A program made the translations under genes and the position numbers. Below are positions 28,057 to 37,919 of a DNA stretch of 64,000 nt, one piece after another. The number at the start of each line of letters is the position of its first letter. Positions within the stretch are counted from its first letter, which is position 1. The notes below the pieces were generated by a model, which did not search any database, was not told the origin of the DNA, and saw only the letters and a program-made list of their open reading frames with translations. Where the stretch lies: NCBI GenBank assembly GCA_020253445.1, contig JADCBP010000014.1, positions 34,947-98,946 on the forward strand, read 5' to 3'. The DNA is from Methylobacterium sp. (GTDB taxonomy: Bacteria; Pseudomonadota; Alphaproteobacteria; Rhizobiales; Beijerinckiaceae).

Positions 28057-28476
28057 ATGAAGTCGCGCGATACGTTGATCCGTCTGAAGCGGTTCCACGT
28101 CGATGAAAAGCGCCGGCGCGTTTCGCAGATCGAATCGATGATCGCGGATTTCCAGCGCATGGCAACCGATCTGGACCGGGAAATCGAAGGCGAGGAGCGC
28201 AAGGCCGGCTTGTCCGACCCCGCCCATTTTGCCTATCCCACCTATGCGAAAGCCGCGCGCACCAGGCGCGACAACCTTCTGCAATCGGCGGCCGATCTTC
28301 AGGGCCAGCTCGAGGATGCAAAGGCCGCGCTGAGCGAAGCCTTCGAGGAACTCAAGAAGGTCGAAATCCTCGAGGATCGCGAAAAGGCGACGGAGCGAGC
28401 CGAGATGGCGCTGCGTGACCAGATCGAGACCGATCGCATCGCGGCTCGCATGCGGTTTGCAGCCGGGCGGCTCTGA
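28057..28476 (+). CDS. fliJ: Flagellar export protein FliJ-like
   Basis: A 139-residue, highly charged coiled-coil protein (heptads throughout, for example LIRLKRFHVDEKRRRVSQIESMI and LQGQLEDAKAALSEAFEELKKVE). Length, helical character and position directly after fliI match FliJ, the central stalk/chaperone-escort of the export ATPase. Family assignment rests mostly on synteny. Ends three bases before the convergent GNAT gene. Confidence 0.85.
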   Translation: MKSRDTLIRLKRFHVDEKRRRVSQIESMIADFQRMATDLDREIEGEERKAGLSDPAHFAYPTYAKAARTRRDNLLQSAADLQGQLEDAKAALSEAFEELKKVEILEDREKATERAEMALRDQIETDRIAARMRFAAGRL

Positions 28477-28479
28477 GCC

Positions 28480-29073
28480 TCAGCGTTCGATGAGCGGAAC
28501 ATGCGCTGCGGCCTCCCTCGGGAGGGTGCCGTCGAGCCGTGGGTCGGGAAAGAATTCCAGCGCGTTCGCAAAAGGGTCGAAGCCCATCTTGCGGTAGAAG
28601 CCCAGCGCACCCGGTGCATCGAAGTTGCATGTGTGGACCATGAGCGAGCGGGCTCCGCGCTCGGCGGCACGCGCAAGGGCCATTTCCGCCAGCGCGCGCC
28701 CCAAACCCTGGCCGATGAGCCGCTCCAGCAGCCCGAAATAGACCAGCTCCGGTTCATCTTCGCGGAAATCAAGTTCCACAAGGCCGCAATCACCTTGCCG
28801 GTCCACGAGAATCATGGCCTCATGGTCCGCATGCGACAGCAGGCTTGCCAGCGCGGCATCGTCGAGTTTCAGGCGGCCGAACCACAACCAGTCCTGCCCG
28901 ATGGCCCGGAAGAGCTGGCGATAGCGGCGGATCTCATCGCCGGAAATCCGCTCCAGCCGGAAGCCGTCCGGCAACGAGGCGGGTTGCGGAACGTTGCGGA
29001 GCGGGTGGCGCAGGAACATCGTGAAGACCGCGAGCCGCCCCGGCGGCAGGAAGTGATAACCGTCGCTCAGCAT
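28480..29073 (-). CDS. GNAT family N-acetyltransferase
   Basis: A 197-residue GNAT. Acetyl-CoA motif A is seen as LLERLIGQGLGRALAEMAL, followed by ALGFYRKMGFDPF. Substrate unknown. It sits between fliIJ and an unrelated membrane protein, convergent with fliJ. Confidence 0.88.
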   Translation of the reverse strand: MLSDGYHFLPPGRLAVFTMFLRHPLRNVPQPASLPDGFRLERISGDEIRRYRQLFRAIGQDWLWFGRLKLDDAALASLLSHADHEAMILVDRQGDCGLVELDFREDEPELVYFGLLERLIGQGLGRALAEMALARAAERGARSLMVHTCNFDAPGALGFYRKMGFDPFANALEFFPDPRLDGTLPREAAAHVPLIER

Positions 29074-29214
29074 GGGCTTGCCTGTCTCCTGTGATGTTGT
29101 GGCCCGTCATCCGCCGGCAGCAGCGCAGGAACATGCGGGTAGAGCTTGCCTTCGCCAATCCGGTCGGGCAGTTGAGCAGCAGGGTTCGCGCCAGGGGCGC
29201 AGGATGGGGCAGTG

Positions 29215-30270
29215 ATGAAGCGGGTCAAGGATTTCTTCTGGCCATTGATTGGCCTCGCGGCGGTTATCTGGTCGCTGGATCTGCTCTACAAGAAGCTGCG
29301 GCTCGAAGCGGTGCAGGATGCCAAGGCCGCAGCGGATCCGGACCTGCTGGCCCGCATCGACCATGCCGGCTTTCTGGAAAGCCTGTCGATCATCGCAAGC
29401 CAGATCGGCCTGAAGCTCGCGGCCATTCCCATGCAGGGCTATCTGCTGGCCGGGCTCTCGACGCTTTTCGCCTATTGGGCGCTCGCCTGGTATGACCGGA
29501 TCGCGCTGATCCATCTCAACCGGCAGAAGGGAATTTCCTGGCTTTTCATCACCACCTGCTCCTTCGTGACCTATGCGATCTCGCATAATATCGGCGGTTC
29601 GGTCTTCTCGGGCGGCATGGTGCGCTACCGCGCCTACACCTCGAAGGGGCTGAGCGCCCCGGAAGTCGCGGTGCTGGTGGCGCTTTGCTCCTTCACCTTC
29701 GCTTTCGGCACCATCGTGCTGGGCGGACTGGTTCTGACCTTCGAGCCCCATATCGTGAGGCCGCTGGCCCCGCTCTCCGAGAGCATCATCCGGATCATCG
29801 GGCTCGCCATGCTGGCTTTCTGCGTGCTCTACACCATCGGCTCGTGGCTGAAGTTCCAGCCTCTCGTGATCCGGGGCTTCAAGCTGGAATATCCCGGCCT
29901 GCACATTGTCTGGCGGCAGTGGATCGCGGCCCCGATGGAGCTTCTGGGTGCTGCCGGCATCATCTATTTCGCGCTGCCGGAGCAGGGAAACCCCGGCTTC
30001 TTCATCGTGCTCGGCGCGTTCCTGCTCTCGTTCTCGGCCGGCCTTCTCTTCCAGGTTCCGGGGGGTGTGGGCGTGATGGAGGCGGTGTTCCTGAAAGTGA
30101 TGCCCGGCATTCCGGCGACCGAGGTTTTTGCCGCCCTGCTCGTTTGGCGGCTGTTCTACCTGCTGATCCCGCTGGCGCTGTCCATTCCCGTGGTGCTGCT
30201 CTTTGAACGCGGGCAGCTCGCGAAACGGAAGGGAGAGGCGGAAAGCGCGGCAAGCCCGCCTCCCGCCTGA
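29215..30270 (+). CDS. Lysylphosphatidylglycerol synthase TM-region / UPF0104 family membrane protein
   Basis: About 351 residues with eight or so hydrophobic helices and the family motifs SHNIGGSVFSGGMVRYRAY and FQVPGGVGVMEAVFL. It corresponds to the flippase-like integral domain of MprF without a synthetase domain, related to YbhN. Probable lipid handling in the inner membrane; no substrate evidence. GTG at 29212 or ATG at 29215 both fit AGGATGGGG. Confidence 0.85.
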   Translation: MKRVKDFFWPLIGLAAVIWSLDLLYKKLRLEAVQDAKAAADPDLLARIDHAGFLESLSIIASQIGLKLAAIPMQGYLLAGLSTLFAYWALAWYDRIALIHLNRQKGISWLFITTCSFVTYAISHNIGGSVFSGGMVRYRAYTSKGLSAPEVAVLVALCSFTFAFGTIVLGGLVLTFEPHIVRPLAPLSESIIRIIGLAMLAFCVLYTIGSWLKFQPLVIRGFKLEYPGLHIVWRQWIAAPMELLGAAGIIYFALPEQGNPGFFIVLGAFLLSFSAGLLFQVPGGVGVMEAVFLKVMPGIPATEVFAALLVWRLFYLLIPLALSIPVVLLFERGQLAKRKGEAESAASPPPA

Positions 30271-30276
30271 TCCCGA

Positions 30277-32418
30277 TCAAACCGAACCCACGGTCCTCAG
30301 CCGTGCGCTGGGGTGGATCTCGCCCTGCGCGATGACGGCCGTCTGCGGGCGGAAGCGCTCGACCACCATCCGCACGTAAGGCCGAATGGCGTTCGAGGTC
30401 ACGAGCACCGGCATCTCACCGAGCTTGGCCGCCTCCTCGAAGCGGTCACGCAGCGCGATCACGAAATCATGCAGGCGCGAGGGCTGCATGGCGAGATGCT
30501 TGATTTCGCCCTCGCCGATGAGCGAGGAGCCGAAGGCATCTTCCCAGGCCGGCGAGAGCGTGATGAGCGCGAGCTGGCCGGTTGGGCCCGTATGCTGCGC
30601 GCAGATCTGCCGGGCGAGGCGGGTGCGGATATGCTCGACGATCATGCGCGGATCGCGCAGCGCGCCCGCCACTTCCGCGGTCGCCTCCAGAATGGTGCCG
30701 AGATCGCGGATCGAAACGCGCTCCGCCAGCAGCAATTGCAGGATGCGCTGCACGCCGGTGGTGGAAAGCTGGCCCGGCACGAATTCCTTCAGCAGTTCCT
30801 GGTGCGGCTTGGGGAGTTCCTTCAGGAGCTTCTGCACCTCCACGAAGGAGAGCAGCTCGCTCATGTTGTTCTTGATGACCTCGGTGAGATGCGTCGCGAT
30901 GACCGTGGCCGGGTCGACCACGGTGTAGCCGCGCAATTGCGCTTCGTCGCGCAGGGCTTCGTCGATCCAGGTCGCCGGCAGGCCGAAGGTCGGTTCCAGC
31001 ATATGCGCGCCCGGCAATTGTACCTGCCCGCCCGAAGGGTCCATCGCCATGTACTGGTTCGGGAAGACGACGCCGCCACCGGCCTCGATCTCCTTCAGCT
31101 TGATGACATACTGGTTCGATTCGAGCTGCACGTTGTCCACGAGGCGCACGGAAGGCAGCAGGAAGCCCATCTCGGCCGCGAGCGTGCGGCGAAGGGCCTT
31201 GATCTGGTCGGTGATCCTGTCCTCGCCGTTCTGCCCCTGCACCAGAGGCAGCAGCGCATAGCCGATCTCGATGCGCAGCTCGTCGAGGCGCAGAGCATCC
31301 TGCACGGGCTCCTCGGAAGGCTTCGCCTGGGCAGCGGCCTGCTCCATCACGGCCTGGGCCTGTTCCTTCAGGGTGTCGAGCTGCTGCTGGCGCTGCAGGC
31401 GCAGGGCCATGTAGACCGCGCCGGCTGCAAGGCCGAGGAAGGGCAGCATCGGCATGTTCGGCAGCAGCGAGATGATGACCATCACGAAGGCCGACATGCC
31501 CAGCGCCTTGGGCACGGAGGCGAGCTGCTTGGTGAGCGCCTTGTCGGCGGCACCGGTGACACCCGCCTTCGAAACGAGGAGGCCGGCGGCGGTGGAGACG
31601 ATCAGCGCCGGGATCTGGGTCACGAGGCCGTCGCCGACCGTCAAAAGGGTGTAGGTGCGGGCGGCGGAGGAGAAATCCATGCCCATCTGCGCCACACCGA
31701 TGATGATGCCGGCAATGACATTGACGAAGGTGATGAGAATGCCGGCGATGGCATCACCGCGCACGAATTTCGAGGCACCGTCCATCGCGCCGTAGAAGGA
31801 GCTTTCGTCCTCCAGCGCCTTGCGGCGGGCCTTCGCCTCGTCCTGATCGATGAGACCGGCGGAAAGGTCGGCGTCGATCGCCATCTGCTTGCCGGGCATC
31901 GCGTCAAGGCTGAAGCGCGCCGCGACTTCCGCGATTCGCCCCGAACCCTTGGTGATGACGACGAAGTTCACGATCACCAGGATGATGAAGACGATCAGCC
32001 CGATGACGAAATTGCCGCCCATCACGAAAGTGCCGAAGCTTTCGATGACGTGGCCGGCGGCCCCCGTTCCCGTATGCCCATGCGTGAGGATGAGGCGCGT
32101 CGTGGCGATGTTCAGCGCCAATCTGAGCATCGTGGCAATGAGCAGGATTGTCGGGAAGGCCGAGAATTCCAGCGGCGCCGCGATGAACAGCGCCGTCATC
32201 AGGATCAGCACGGACAGGATGATCGAGAAGGCCAGGAACAGATCCAGCAGGAAAGCCGGCAAGGGCACGATCATCACGACGAGGATTGTCAGCACGCCCA
32301 TCGCCATGACGATGTCGGAACGGCGCATGACCGCGCCGAATTCCTTGGCCGTGATGGTGGAGCCTAACCCGGCGAAGGGATTGGAAGATCCTGGCCCGCC
32401 TGCGGGAACGTCGCTCAT
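30277..32418 (-). CDS. flhA: Flagellar biosynthesis protein FlhA
   Basis: A 713-residue FlhA: about eight N-terminal transmembrane helices (to about residue 330) with the FHIPEP-type loop (RIAEVAARFSLDAMPGKQMAIDADLSAG), and a cytoplasmic domain forming the export nonamer ring. Separated from flbD by a strong hairpin and 180 bp, and preceded by its own CtrA-box/palindrome element at 32481-32521, so it is probably a separate transcript from fliF-flbD. Confidence 0.97.
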   Translation of the reverse strand: MSDVPAGGPGSSNPFAGLGSTITAKEFGAVMRRSDIVMAMGVLTILVVMIVPLPAFLLDLFLAFSIILSVLILMTALFIAAPLEFSAFPTILLIATMLRLALNIATTRLILTHGHTGTGAAGHVIESFGTFVMGGNFVIGLIVFIILVIVNFVVITKGSGRIAEVAARFSLDAMPGKQMAIDADLSAGLIDQDEAKARRKALEDESSFYGAMDGASKFVRGDAIAGILITFVNVIAGIIIGVAQMGMDFSSAARTYTLLTVGDGLVTQIPALIVSTAAGLLVSKAGVTGAADKALTKQLASVPKALGMSAFVMVIISLLPNMPMLPFLGLAAGAVYMALRLQRQQQLDTLKEQAQAVMEQAAAQAKPSEEPVQDALRLDELRIEIGYALLPLVQGQNGEDRITDQIKALRRTLAAEMGFLLPSVRLVDNVQLESNQYVIKLKEIEAGGGVVFPNQYMAMDPSGGQVQLPGAHMLEPTFGLPATWIDEALRDEAQLRGYTVVDPATVIATHLTEVIKNNMSELLSFVEVQKLLKELPKPHQELLKEFVPGQLSTTGVQRILQLLLAERVSIRDLGTILEATAEVAGALRDPRMIVEHIRTRLARQICAQHTGPTGQLALITLSPAWEDAFGSSLIGEGEIKHLAMQPSRLHDFVIALRDRFEEAAKLGEMPVLVTSNAIRPYVRMVVERFRPQTAVIAQGEIHPSARLRTVGSV

Positions 32419-32480
32419 GCCTGCCTCGCTTCTCGGTTGCGCAACCCGAATCGCGCCGCGTTCTCGCGCGCGTTCCCGTG

Positions 32481-32499
32481 CCAGGCAATTTTTGCCGGG
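32481..32499 (-). promoter_or_regulatory. GGCAA-N3-TTGCC palindrome upstream of flhA (candidate FlbD/ftr site)
   Basis: Core GGCAA-TTT-TTGCC at 32484-32496, 63 bp before the flhA start codon and 7 bp from a CtrA-like box. The same arrangement precedes fliF. Resembles Caulobacter ftr elements bound by FlbD, from memory; assignment is inference. Confidence 0.55.
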
Positions 32500-32506
32500 T
32501 GGATGG

Positions 32507-32521
32507 TTAAAGGGAGGTTAC
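32507..32521 (-). promoter_or_regulatory. CtrA-like box upstream of flhA
   Basis: TTAA-N7-TTAC, one mismatch from TTAA-N7-TTAA, 7 bp from the palindrome at 32481-32499. Spacing is identical to the fliF promoter. Confidence 0.55.
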
Positions 32522-32547
32522 GATCGGGGGCGGTGCCCCGAAATGCG

Positions 32548-32577
32548 AGGGGCCGGACAGCTTCCTGTCCGGCCCCT
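32548..32577 (-). terminator. Strong hairpin between flbD and flhA
   Basis: Perfect 13-bp stem (AGGGGCCGGACAG and its complement) with a 4-nt loop, 23 bp beyond the flbD stop. No U tract, but very stable; likely ends the fliF-flbD transcript. Confidence 0.65.
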
Positions 32578-32600
32578 GAATGCCCTCCCGAATGGTCGCT

Positions 32601-33968
32601 TCACGCCATCGACACACGCGCGGTGCCCGGATCGGGAACAGCGAGGCCGTCGGCTGAATATTCGTTGAGCTTGTTGCGCAGGGTGCGGATCGAAATGCCG
32701 AGGATCTTCGCCGCATGGGTGCGGTTTCCGAGGCAATGGTCGAGGGTATCGAGAATCAGCTCGCGCTCGACATCCGCCATGGTGCGGCCCACCAGGGCGC
32801 GCGTCGCGGCCTCGGCCAGTTCCGCTGCCTTGCGGGCGGTGGCATCGGATGCGGTCTGCGCGAGGCTTTCGCCTTCGGGCGTGAGGATCGCTTCCGGAGC
32901 GATTTCCGACCCCATCGAGAGCAAAACCGCGCGATGGATGGTGTTCTCGAGTTCGCGTACATTGCCACGCCAGGGATTGGCGAGAAGCAGGCGCTTCGCA
33001 TCATGGCTGATGACGCGATTGGGCAGCCCGTTCATCTGCGCGTATTTCTTCGCGAAATGGCCGGCGAGTTCGATGATGTCCGCCGGGCGCTCGCGGAGCG
33101 CGGGGATCTTCAGGTTCACGACGTTCAGACGATAGAGCAGGTCCTCGCGGAAATGCCCGGCCTTCACATGTTCGAGGAGGTTGCGGTTCGAGGTCGCGAT
33201 GATGCGGATATCGACCGGCACCGGGCGCTGGCCGCCCACGCGGTCGATGACCCGCTCCTGGATGGCGCGAAGCAGCTTGGCCTGCAGGCGCACTTCCATT
33301 TCGGAAATTTCATCGAGCAGCAGCGTGCCGCCATCGGCCTCCTCGAACTTGCCGATGCGCCGGGCGATGGCTCCTGTGAAGGCTCCCTTCTCGTGGCCGA
33401 ACAGCTCGCTTTCGAGCAGGTTGTCGGGGATGGCCGCGCAGTTCACAGAGACAAAAGGCTTCGAGGCCCGCTTCGATTTCTCGTGGAGGAAGCGCGCCAT
33501 CACTTCCTTGCCGACGCCCGACTCGCCGGTGATGAGCACGGAGGCATCCGAGCCCGCGATCTGCTTCGCGAGCTGGACGACGCGCGCCATGCTCTCGTCG
33601 CGGAAGATGATGGAGGTCTCGGTGCGGCTGACAGCTTCCAGCACGGCCGCGATGAGTTCGGGATCGGGCGGAAGGGGAATATATTCCTTGGCGCCTGCGT
33701 CGATCGCCATCACGGCGGCGCGCTTGTCGTTCGAAACGCCGCAGGCCACGATGGGCGCCGTCATGTGCTCGGCCGCCAATCCCTCGCACAGGGCGCGGAT
33801 GTCGATTTGCACATCGACCATCAGAAGATCGGCGCCCTTGCCCTGCCGGAGATGCGAAAGGGCCGCTTCCACGCCATCCACCTGCGCCACGGAGGCACCG
33901 CGTTCCCGCGCGATCTTGGCGGCGGTGATGAGTTCCCCGCGCAGGATTCCCACGATGAGAAGCCGCAT
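32601..33968 (-). CDS. flbD: Sigma54-dependent flagellar regulator FlbD
   Basis: A 455-residue NtrC-family protein. The N-terminal receiver-like domain is degenerate (no acidic pair: [14 protein letters not shown]). The AAA+ domain has Walker [10 protein letters not shown], the sigma54-contact GAFTGA, Walker [13 protein letters not shown], and the arginine-finger region [11 protein letters not shown]. The C-terminal Fis-type HTH is [20 protein letters not shown]. FlbD in Caulobacter activates late flagellar genes with sigma54 and represses fliF. Located in the fliF operon between fliN and flhA, the same setting as in other alphaproteobacteria. Confidence 0.95.
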   Translation of the reverse strand: MRLLIVGILRGELITAAKIARERGASVAQVDGVEAALSHLRQGKGADLLMVDVQIDIRALCEGLAAEHMTAPIVACGVSNDKRAAVMAIDAGAKEYIPLPPDPELIAAVLEAVSRTETSIIFRDESMARVVQLAKQIAGSDASVLITGESGVGKEVMARFLHEKSKRASKPFVSVNCAAIPDNLLESELFGHEKGAFTGAIARRIGKFEEADGGTLLLDEISEMEVRLQAKLLRAIQERVIDRVGGQRPVPVDIRIIATSNRNLLEHVKAGHFREDLLYRLNVVNLKIPALRERPADIIELAGHFAKKYAQMNGLPNRVISHDAKRLLLANPWRGNVRELENTIHRAVLLSMGSEIAPEAILTPEGESLAQTASDATARKAAELAEAATRALVGRTMADVERELILDTLDHCLGNRTHAAKILGISIRTLRNKLNEYSADGLAVPDPGTARVSMA

Positions 33969-34022
33969 GGCCGTTCTCCTTCATTCGTTCTTGCTGCGCG
34001 TGGATACGCGCAGCGGGTTGCC

Positions 34023-34370
34023 TCAGCGGTCGCTCTTGATGATTTCAGTCATCGTCACGCCGAGCTTGTCGTCCACGAGCACGACTTCGCCGCGTGCCAC
34101 CAGGCGGTCATTCACGAAGATGTCGATCGCCTCGCCCACCCGCCGGTCGAGTTCGAGGATGTGGCCGGGGGTCACGCGCAGGAGGTCGCCCACCCCCATC
34201 TTGGTGCGTCCCAGCACAGCCGAGACCTGGACCGGCACATCGAAGACATGTTCGAGATCAGCCGCGGTCTTCGCACTCGGGGGTTGCTCGCCATCCGCGC
34301 CATAGGTGGCCGCAACGAGTTCGGCGGTCGATTCCAGATCGCTCAGGGGAAGCATACTCTCGGTGGACAT
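34023..34370 (-). CDS. fliN: Flagellar motor switch protein FliN
   Basis: About 115 residues. The C-terminal SpoA domain (VFDVPVQVSAVLGRTKMGVGDLLRV, VNDRLVARGEVVLVDDKLGVTMTEI) forms the C-ring base that binds phospho-CheY. The start at 34370 (MSTESM) follows AGGAG; an upstream Met at 34412 overlaps fliH and is not favoured. Confidence 0.95.
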   Translation of the reverse strand: MSTESMLPLSDLESTAELVAATYGADGEQPPSAKTAADLEHVFDVPVQVSAVLGRTKMGVGDLLRVTPGHILELDRRVGEAIDIFVNDRLVARGEVVLVDDKLGVTMTEIIKSDR

Positions 34371-34401
34371 GGGGCGAACTCCTGTTCGTGGTCTCGGATG
34401 G

Positions 34402-35043
34402 TCAGGGCGCACCGCGCTTCAGCACGATGTCGAGCGATTGCTCGATGAGATATTCCAGTTTCTCGCGCTCGCGCACGATCCCGCCTTCTGCCCATTCGAT
34501 GCGGCAATCACCGGAGCGAACTGCAGGATCGGGAAAGACGAAGAGCTTGAGATTGATGCCGTTTTCCCGCAGCAGGAATACGAGGCGGGACTTGACGTCA
34601 TCCACCAGCGAAGGCTCCACGCGCACCGCCACATGCGGGGCGCCGCGCAGGTCGTTGAGGATCGCCCGCGCGGTCGCCTCGATGGGTGCTACCGGCATCT
34701 GCTCGACCAGTTTTCCGGCAAGCTTGCGCGCGAAGACCTGCGCGAAATACAGCGCCTCCTTGCGTGAATCGGCCTCGCTGGAGCGCAGTTGTTCATCAGC
34801 CGAACGCAGTTGGTTCGCGATCTGCGCCAGGGCTTCGGCGATGCGATTGGCCTCGTCGTCGCGCTGCTGCTGGCGACCATCCTGCAGGCCGCGCGCATAG
34901 GCTTCCTGATGGGCCTGCTCCAGCAGCCGGGTATGCTGGGCATGGGGCACCGGCAGATGGGCGCCCTTCTCCAGATACATCGAGGTTGCCGCCGCCTGGC
35001 TGAAGTCCCGCTGGAAGTTGAAGGCGTTGCGTGTTTCGGCCAT
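34402..35043 (-). CDS. fliH: Flagellar assembly protein FliH
   Basis: A 213-residue FliH-type stator of the export ATPase. The N-terminal half is Gln/Arg/Glu-rich coiled coil; the C-terminal half is the V-ATPase-E-like domain (ALYFAQVFARKLAGKLVEQMPV, CRIEWAEGGIVREREKLEYLIEQ). It lies 13 bp after fliG and before fliN, the standard order. Confidence 0.9.
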   Translation of the reverse strand: MAETRNAFNFQRDFSQAAATSMYLEKGAHLPVPHAQHTRLLEQAHQEAYARGLQDGRQQQRDDEANRIAEALAQIANQLRSADEQLRSSEADSRKEALYFAQVFARKLAGKLVEQMPVAPIEATARAILNDLRGAPHVAVRVEPSLVDDVKSRLVFLLRENGINLKLFVFPDPAVRSGDCRIEWAEGGIVREREKLEYLIEQSLDIVLKRGAP

Positions 35044-35056
35044 CGCTTTTGCCTGC

Positions 35057-36109
35057 TCAGTAGATCAGTTCGTCTTCGGCGCGGTTCTTCGCGATCGTGA
35101 TCTCGCCCTTCGAGGCGAGTTCCTTCGCGAGCGACACGATGCGCGTCTGCGCCTCGTCCACTTCCTTCAGACGCACCGGACCACGCGAGGCCATGGCCTC
35201 CTCGAGGTTCTTCACGGCGCGGCTCGACATCTGCTGGAAGAAGAACTTCTTCATCGACGGCGCCGCACCCTTGAGCGCGGTCGCGAGCAGGTCGCGGTCC
35301 GAGAAGCGGATGAGGGTCTGGCACGAGCCCGGATCGAGCTTCGAGAGATCCTCGAAGGTGAACATCAGCGAGCGGACCTTCTGCGCCGCCTCGCGATTGC
35401 GCTCGTCGAGCGCGGCAAGGAACCAGCTTTCGGTCTGCCGGTCGAACGAGTTGAAGATTTCGGCGATCATCTCGTGGCTGTCGCGGCGCTGCGTGATCGA
35501 GAGGTTCGAGATGAATTCCGTGCGCAGCGTTTCCTCGATGTGATCAAGCACTTCCTTCTGCACCGGCTCCATGTTGAGCATGCGCGTGACGACCTCGAGC
35601 GCGAATTCATGCGGCAGCAGCGCGAGAACGCGGGCCGCATGCTCCGAGCGCAGGCGGGACAGGATCACGGCGACGGTCTGCGGATATTCGCCCTTGAGGT
35701 AGTTGGCGAGCACCTGATCCTGGACGTTGCCGAGCTTCTGCCACATGTTGCGTCCGGCCGGGCCGCGGATCTCGTCCATCAGGGCCGAGACCTTCTCCTG
35801 TGGAAGGATCTTCATGAGCAGGGCTTCGGTGCGGTCGTAGTCGCCCGTCACCGCGCCGGCAGTGGCCATCATTGACACGAATTCATGCACGAGCTGCTCG
35901 ACCGCGTCCGCCGTCACCGAGCCGAGGCGGGACATGGCGCGGGAGACCTGCCTGATTTCGTCCTCGTCGAGCGCGCTCCAGATGGGGCCGCCATACTTGT
36001 CGCCCAGCACGAACAGGATGATCGCGGCCTTTTCCGGCCCGGAGAGGAAGCGCGTGAGGTCGCCCTTCGGTGCGGATGCCGCGGTGACTTCTGTGGAGGG
36101 CTTGGCCAT
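35057..36109 (-). CDS. fliG: Flagellar motor switch protein FliG
   Basis: A 350-residue FliG: N-terminal FliF-binding domain ([23 protein letters not shown]), middle domain with the EHPQ-like [20 protein letters not shown], and the torque-generating C-terminal domain ([40 protein letters not shown]). It interacts with FliF and MotA. Confidence 0.97.
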   Translation of the reverse strand: MAKPSTEVTAASAPKGDLTRFLSGPEKAAIILFVLGDKYGGPIWSALDEDEIRQVSRAMSRLGSVTADAVEQLVHEFVSMMATAGAVTGDYDRTEALLMKILPQEKVSALMDEIRGPAGRNMWQKLGNVQDQVLANYLKGEYPQTVAVILSRLRSEHAARVLALLPHEFALEVVTRMLNMEPVQKEVLDHIEETLRTEFISNLSITQRRDSHEMIAEIFNSFDRQTESWFLAALDERNREAAQKVRSLMFTFEDLSKLDPGSCQTLIRFSDRDLLATALKGAAPSMKKFFFQQMSSRAVKNLEEAMASRGPVRLKEVDEAQTRIVSLAKELASKGEITIAKNRAEDELIY

Positions 36110-36144
36110 GGGTCAGCTCCTGTCCGTCTTCTCTCGTTCTGGGA

Positions 36145-37833
36145 TCAGCGCGGTTGGGAAATCCATTGCCGGACGATGGCAACGGTCTCACCCGGATTTT
36201 CTTGGACGATTTGCCCCAGCTGGTCGATGACGCCCGGTCGCAGGTTCTGAGTCAGCTGGCTTATGTTGGACTGCTGCTGGTTGGAATTGGCGGCCGCGAG
36301 GGCGCCGGAGATGCTGTTGGCCGCGGCCTCCTGGCCAGGCGCCGGCAGCGCCAGCGTCTGGCCGCCTTCCGCCGAAGCGCCGTTCGCTATCATTGCGCCA
36401 CCCGCCCCGACGAGGCCCGGATTGACCCCGATTCCCATCTGGCGGAGCAGTGGCCGGATAACGAGCAGGGTGATGAGCAGGGTGAGGATGCCGAAGATCG
36501 CAAGTTCGACGAGGCGCAGAACATCCTCCTTGGAAAGAGCGATGAGCTGCTCCAGCAGGGTCGGCTGCTTGCCATCCACCATCGGGAAGCCTTCGGCGAA
36601 GCGCAGATTGATCACCTCGATCTGGTCGCCGCGATTGCGATCAAAACCGATCGCCGAGCGCACGAGGGCCGCGATTCGCTCCAGTTCTTCGGAGGATCGG
36701 GGCTGGTAGCTCGCCTCCGCGCCACCCTGGCCGGGGGTGTAGACGCCATCCACGAGCACCGCCACCGAGAGGCGCTTCACGCGGCCACCCTCGATGATCT
36801 CCGTCCGGGTGGTCTTGGAGATCTCGTAATTGATGATTTCCTCGGAGCGCGCGGTCTGTTCCCGCTGCTGCGGGTTGCCCTGCTGCTGCTGCTGCTGCTG
36901 CGCCTGCGGCAATTCGTTCGCCACGGTGACCTGCCCGTCGCGCTGCTCGGTGCTCTGCTGGTTCTCGGTGCGGGTCTGCGTGGAGCGCACGACACGGCTC
37001 TCGGGATCGAAATTGTCCGTCACCTGCTGGATGCGGTTGAAATCCATCTCGGCGGCAACCTGCACGCGGGCCCGGCCACGGCCGACCACGCTCGCCACGA
37101 TCTCCTCGACCTGCCCCTTCAGGCGACGCTCGTAGCTCGATTGCTTGTCGGCTGCGATCGCGGCCGTATCGGCATCGGCACCCGCGCCATCGGCGAGCAG
37201 GCGGCCCGATTCATCCACGATCGACACCTTCTCCGGCTTCAGCCCATGCACGGCCGTGGCCGCGAGGTGGCGGATGGCGCGGATCTGGCCGGCATCGAGT
37301 TCGCCGCGCAATTTCAGCACGATCGAGGCGCGCGGTTCCTGTGCATCCCGCTGGAACAGCTTCTTCTCGGGGATGGCGAGGTGCACGCGGGCATTCTGCA
37401 CCCGGTCGATGGTGCGGATCGTGCGCGCCAGTTCACCTTCCAGCGCGCGGAGCTGGTTGATGCCCTGCACGAAGGTGGTTGAGGAGAAGCTGTCGCCCTT
37501 GTCGAAGATCTCGTAGCCGACCGTGCCGCCCATCGGCACGCCCTTTGAGGCGAATTCCATGCGCAGGCGGCTGATCGAATCGCGCGGCACCATCACCGTC
37601 TGCCCGTCGCCGCGCAGTTCGTATCTGACGCCCTTTGAATCGAGTTCCCGCGTGATGGTGTTCGCGTCCTGCATCGACAGCTCGGAGAAGAGCACGCCCA
37701 TCGGGGGCTGCGACATGCGGATGAGGAGAAAGGCAAAGAAGCCGACCAGCGCGAGCGTCACCGCGCCCATCGCCACGAGACGCTGCGGTCCCAGCTTGTT
37801 CACGATATCGAGGATCGCGTTCACGGTTCTCAC
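36145..37833 (-). CDS. fliF: Flagellar M-ring protein FliF
   Basis: A 562-residue MS-ring subunit. TM1 is about residues 19-42, ring-building motifs follow (ELDSKGVRYELRGDGQTVMVPRD; ARVHLAIPEKKLFQRD), TM2 is near 430-455 (LAIFGILTLLITLLVI), and a short cytoplasmic tail binds FliG. A Gln run encoded by seven CTG/CAG triplets (36880-36900) sits in the periplasmic variable region. First gene of fliF-G-H-N-flbD, with CtrA-box and palindrome upstream. Confidence 0.96.
   Translation of the reverse strand: MRTVNAILDIVNKLGPQRLVAMGAVTLALVGFFAFLLIRMSQPPMGVLFSELSMQDANTITRELDSKGVRYELRGDGQTVMVPRDSISRLRMEFASKGVPMGGTVGYEIFDKGDSFSSTTFVQGINQLRALEGELARTIRTIDRVQNARVHLAIPEKKLFQRDAQEPRASIVLKLRGELDAGQIRAIRHLAATAVHGLKPEKVSIVDESGRLLADGAGADADTAAIAADKQSSYERRLKGQVEEIVASVVGRGRARVQVAAEMDFNRIQQVTDNFDPESRVVRSTQTRTENQQSTEQRDGQVTVANELPQAQQQQQQQGNPQQREQTARSEEIINYEISKTTRTEIIEGGRVKRLSVAVLVDGVYTPGQGGAEASYQPRSSEELERIAALVRSAIGFDRNRGDQIEVINLRFAEGFPMVDGKQPTLLEQLIALSKEDVLRLVELAIFGILTLLITLLVIRPLLRQMGIGVNPGLVGAGGAMIANGASAEGGQTLALPAPGQEAAANSISGALAAANSNQQQSNISQLTQNLRPGVIDQLGQIVQENPGETVAIVRQWISQPR
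36880..36900. repeat. Seven-unit CTG/CAG trinucleotide repeat inside fliF
   Basis: A run of seven CTG units on the plus strand encodes seven consecutive Gln in FliF's variable periplasmic loop. Unit number could change without frameshift. Confidence 0.85.
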
Positions 37834-37893
37834 CTTCGCATGATCATATCCCGCTTGATCGCAGGACCCGTTGCGCCGGGAGTTCTTCCCGCG

Positions 37894-37912
37894 CTAGGCA
37901 AGATTTGCCCGG
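37894..37912 (-). promoter_or_regulatory. GGCAA-N3-TTGCC palindrome upstream of fliF (candidate FlbD/ftr site)
   Basis: Core GGCAA-GAT-TTGCC at 37897-37909, 61 bp before the fliF start codon and 7 bp from the CtrA-like box at 37920. Mirrors the flhA promoter. In Caulobacter FlbD represses fliF from a site near the transcription start, so a repressor role is plausible. Confidence 0.58.
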
Positions 37913-37919
37913 TGGTTGG

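Noticed and set aside
30313..32367. 684-residue open frame on the plus strand
   Set aside because: Antisense to flhA; His/Arg/Asp-rich composition of a shadow frame, no family features.
32419..32480. Sigma54 promoter TGGCACGGGAACGC upstream of flhA
   Set aside because: The -24/-12 spacing is one base short and TTGC is missing; the CtrA box and palindrome explain the region better.
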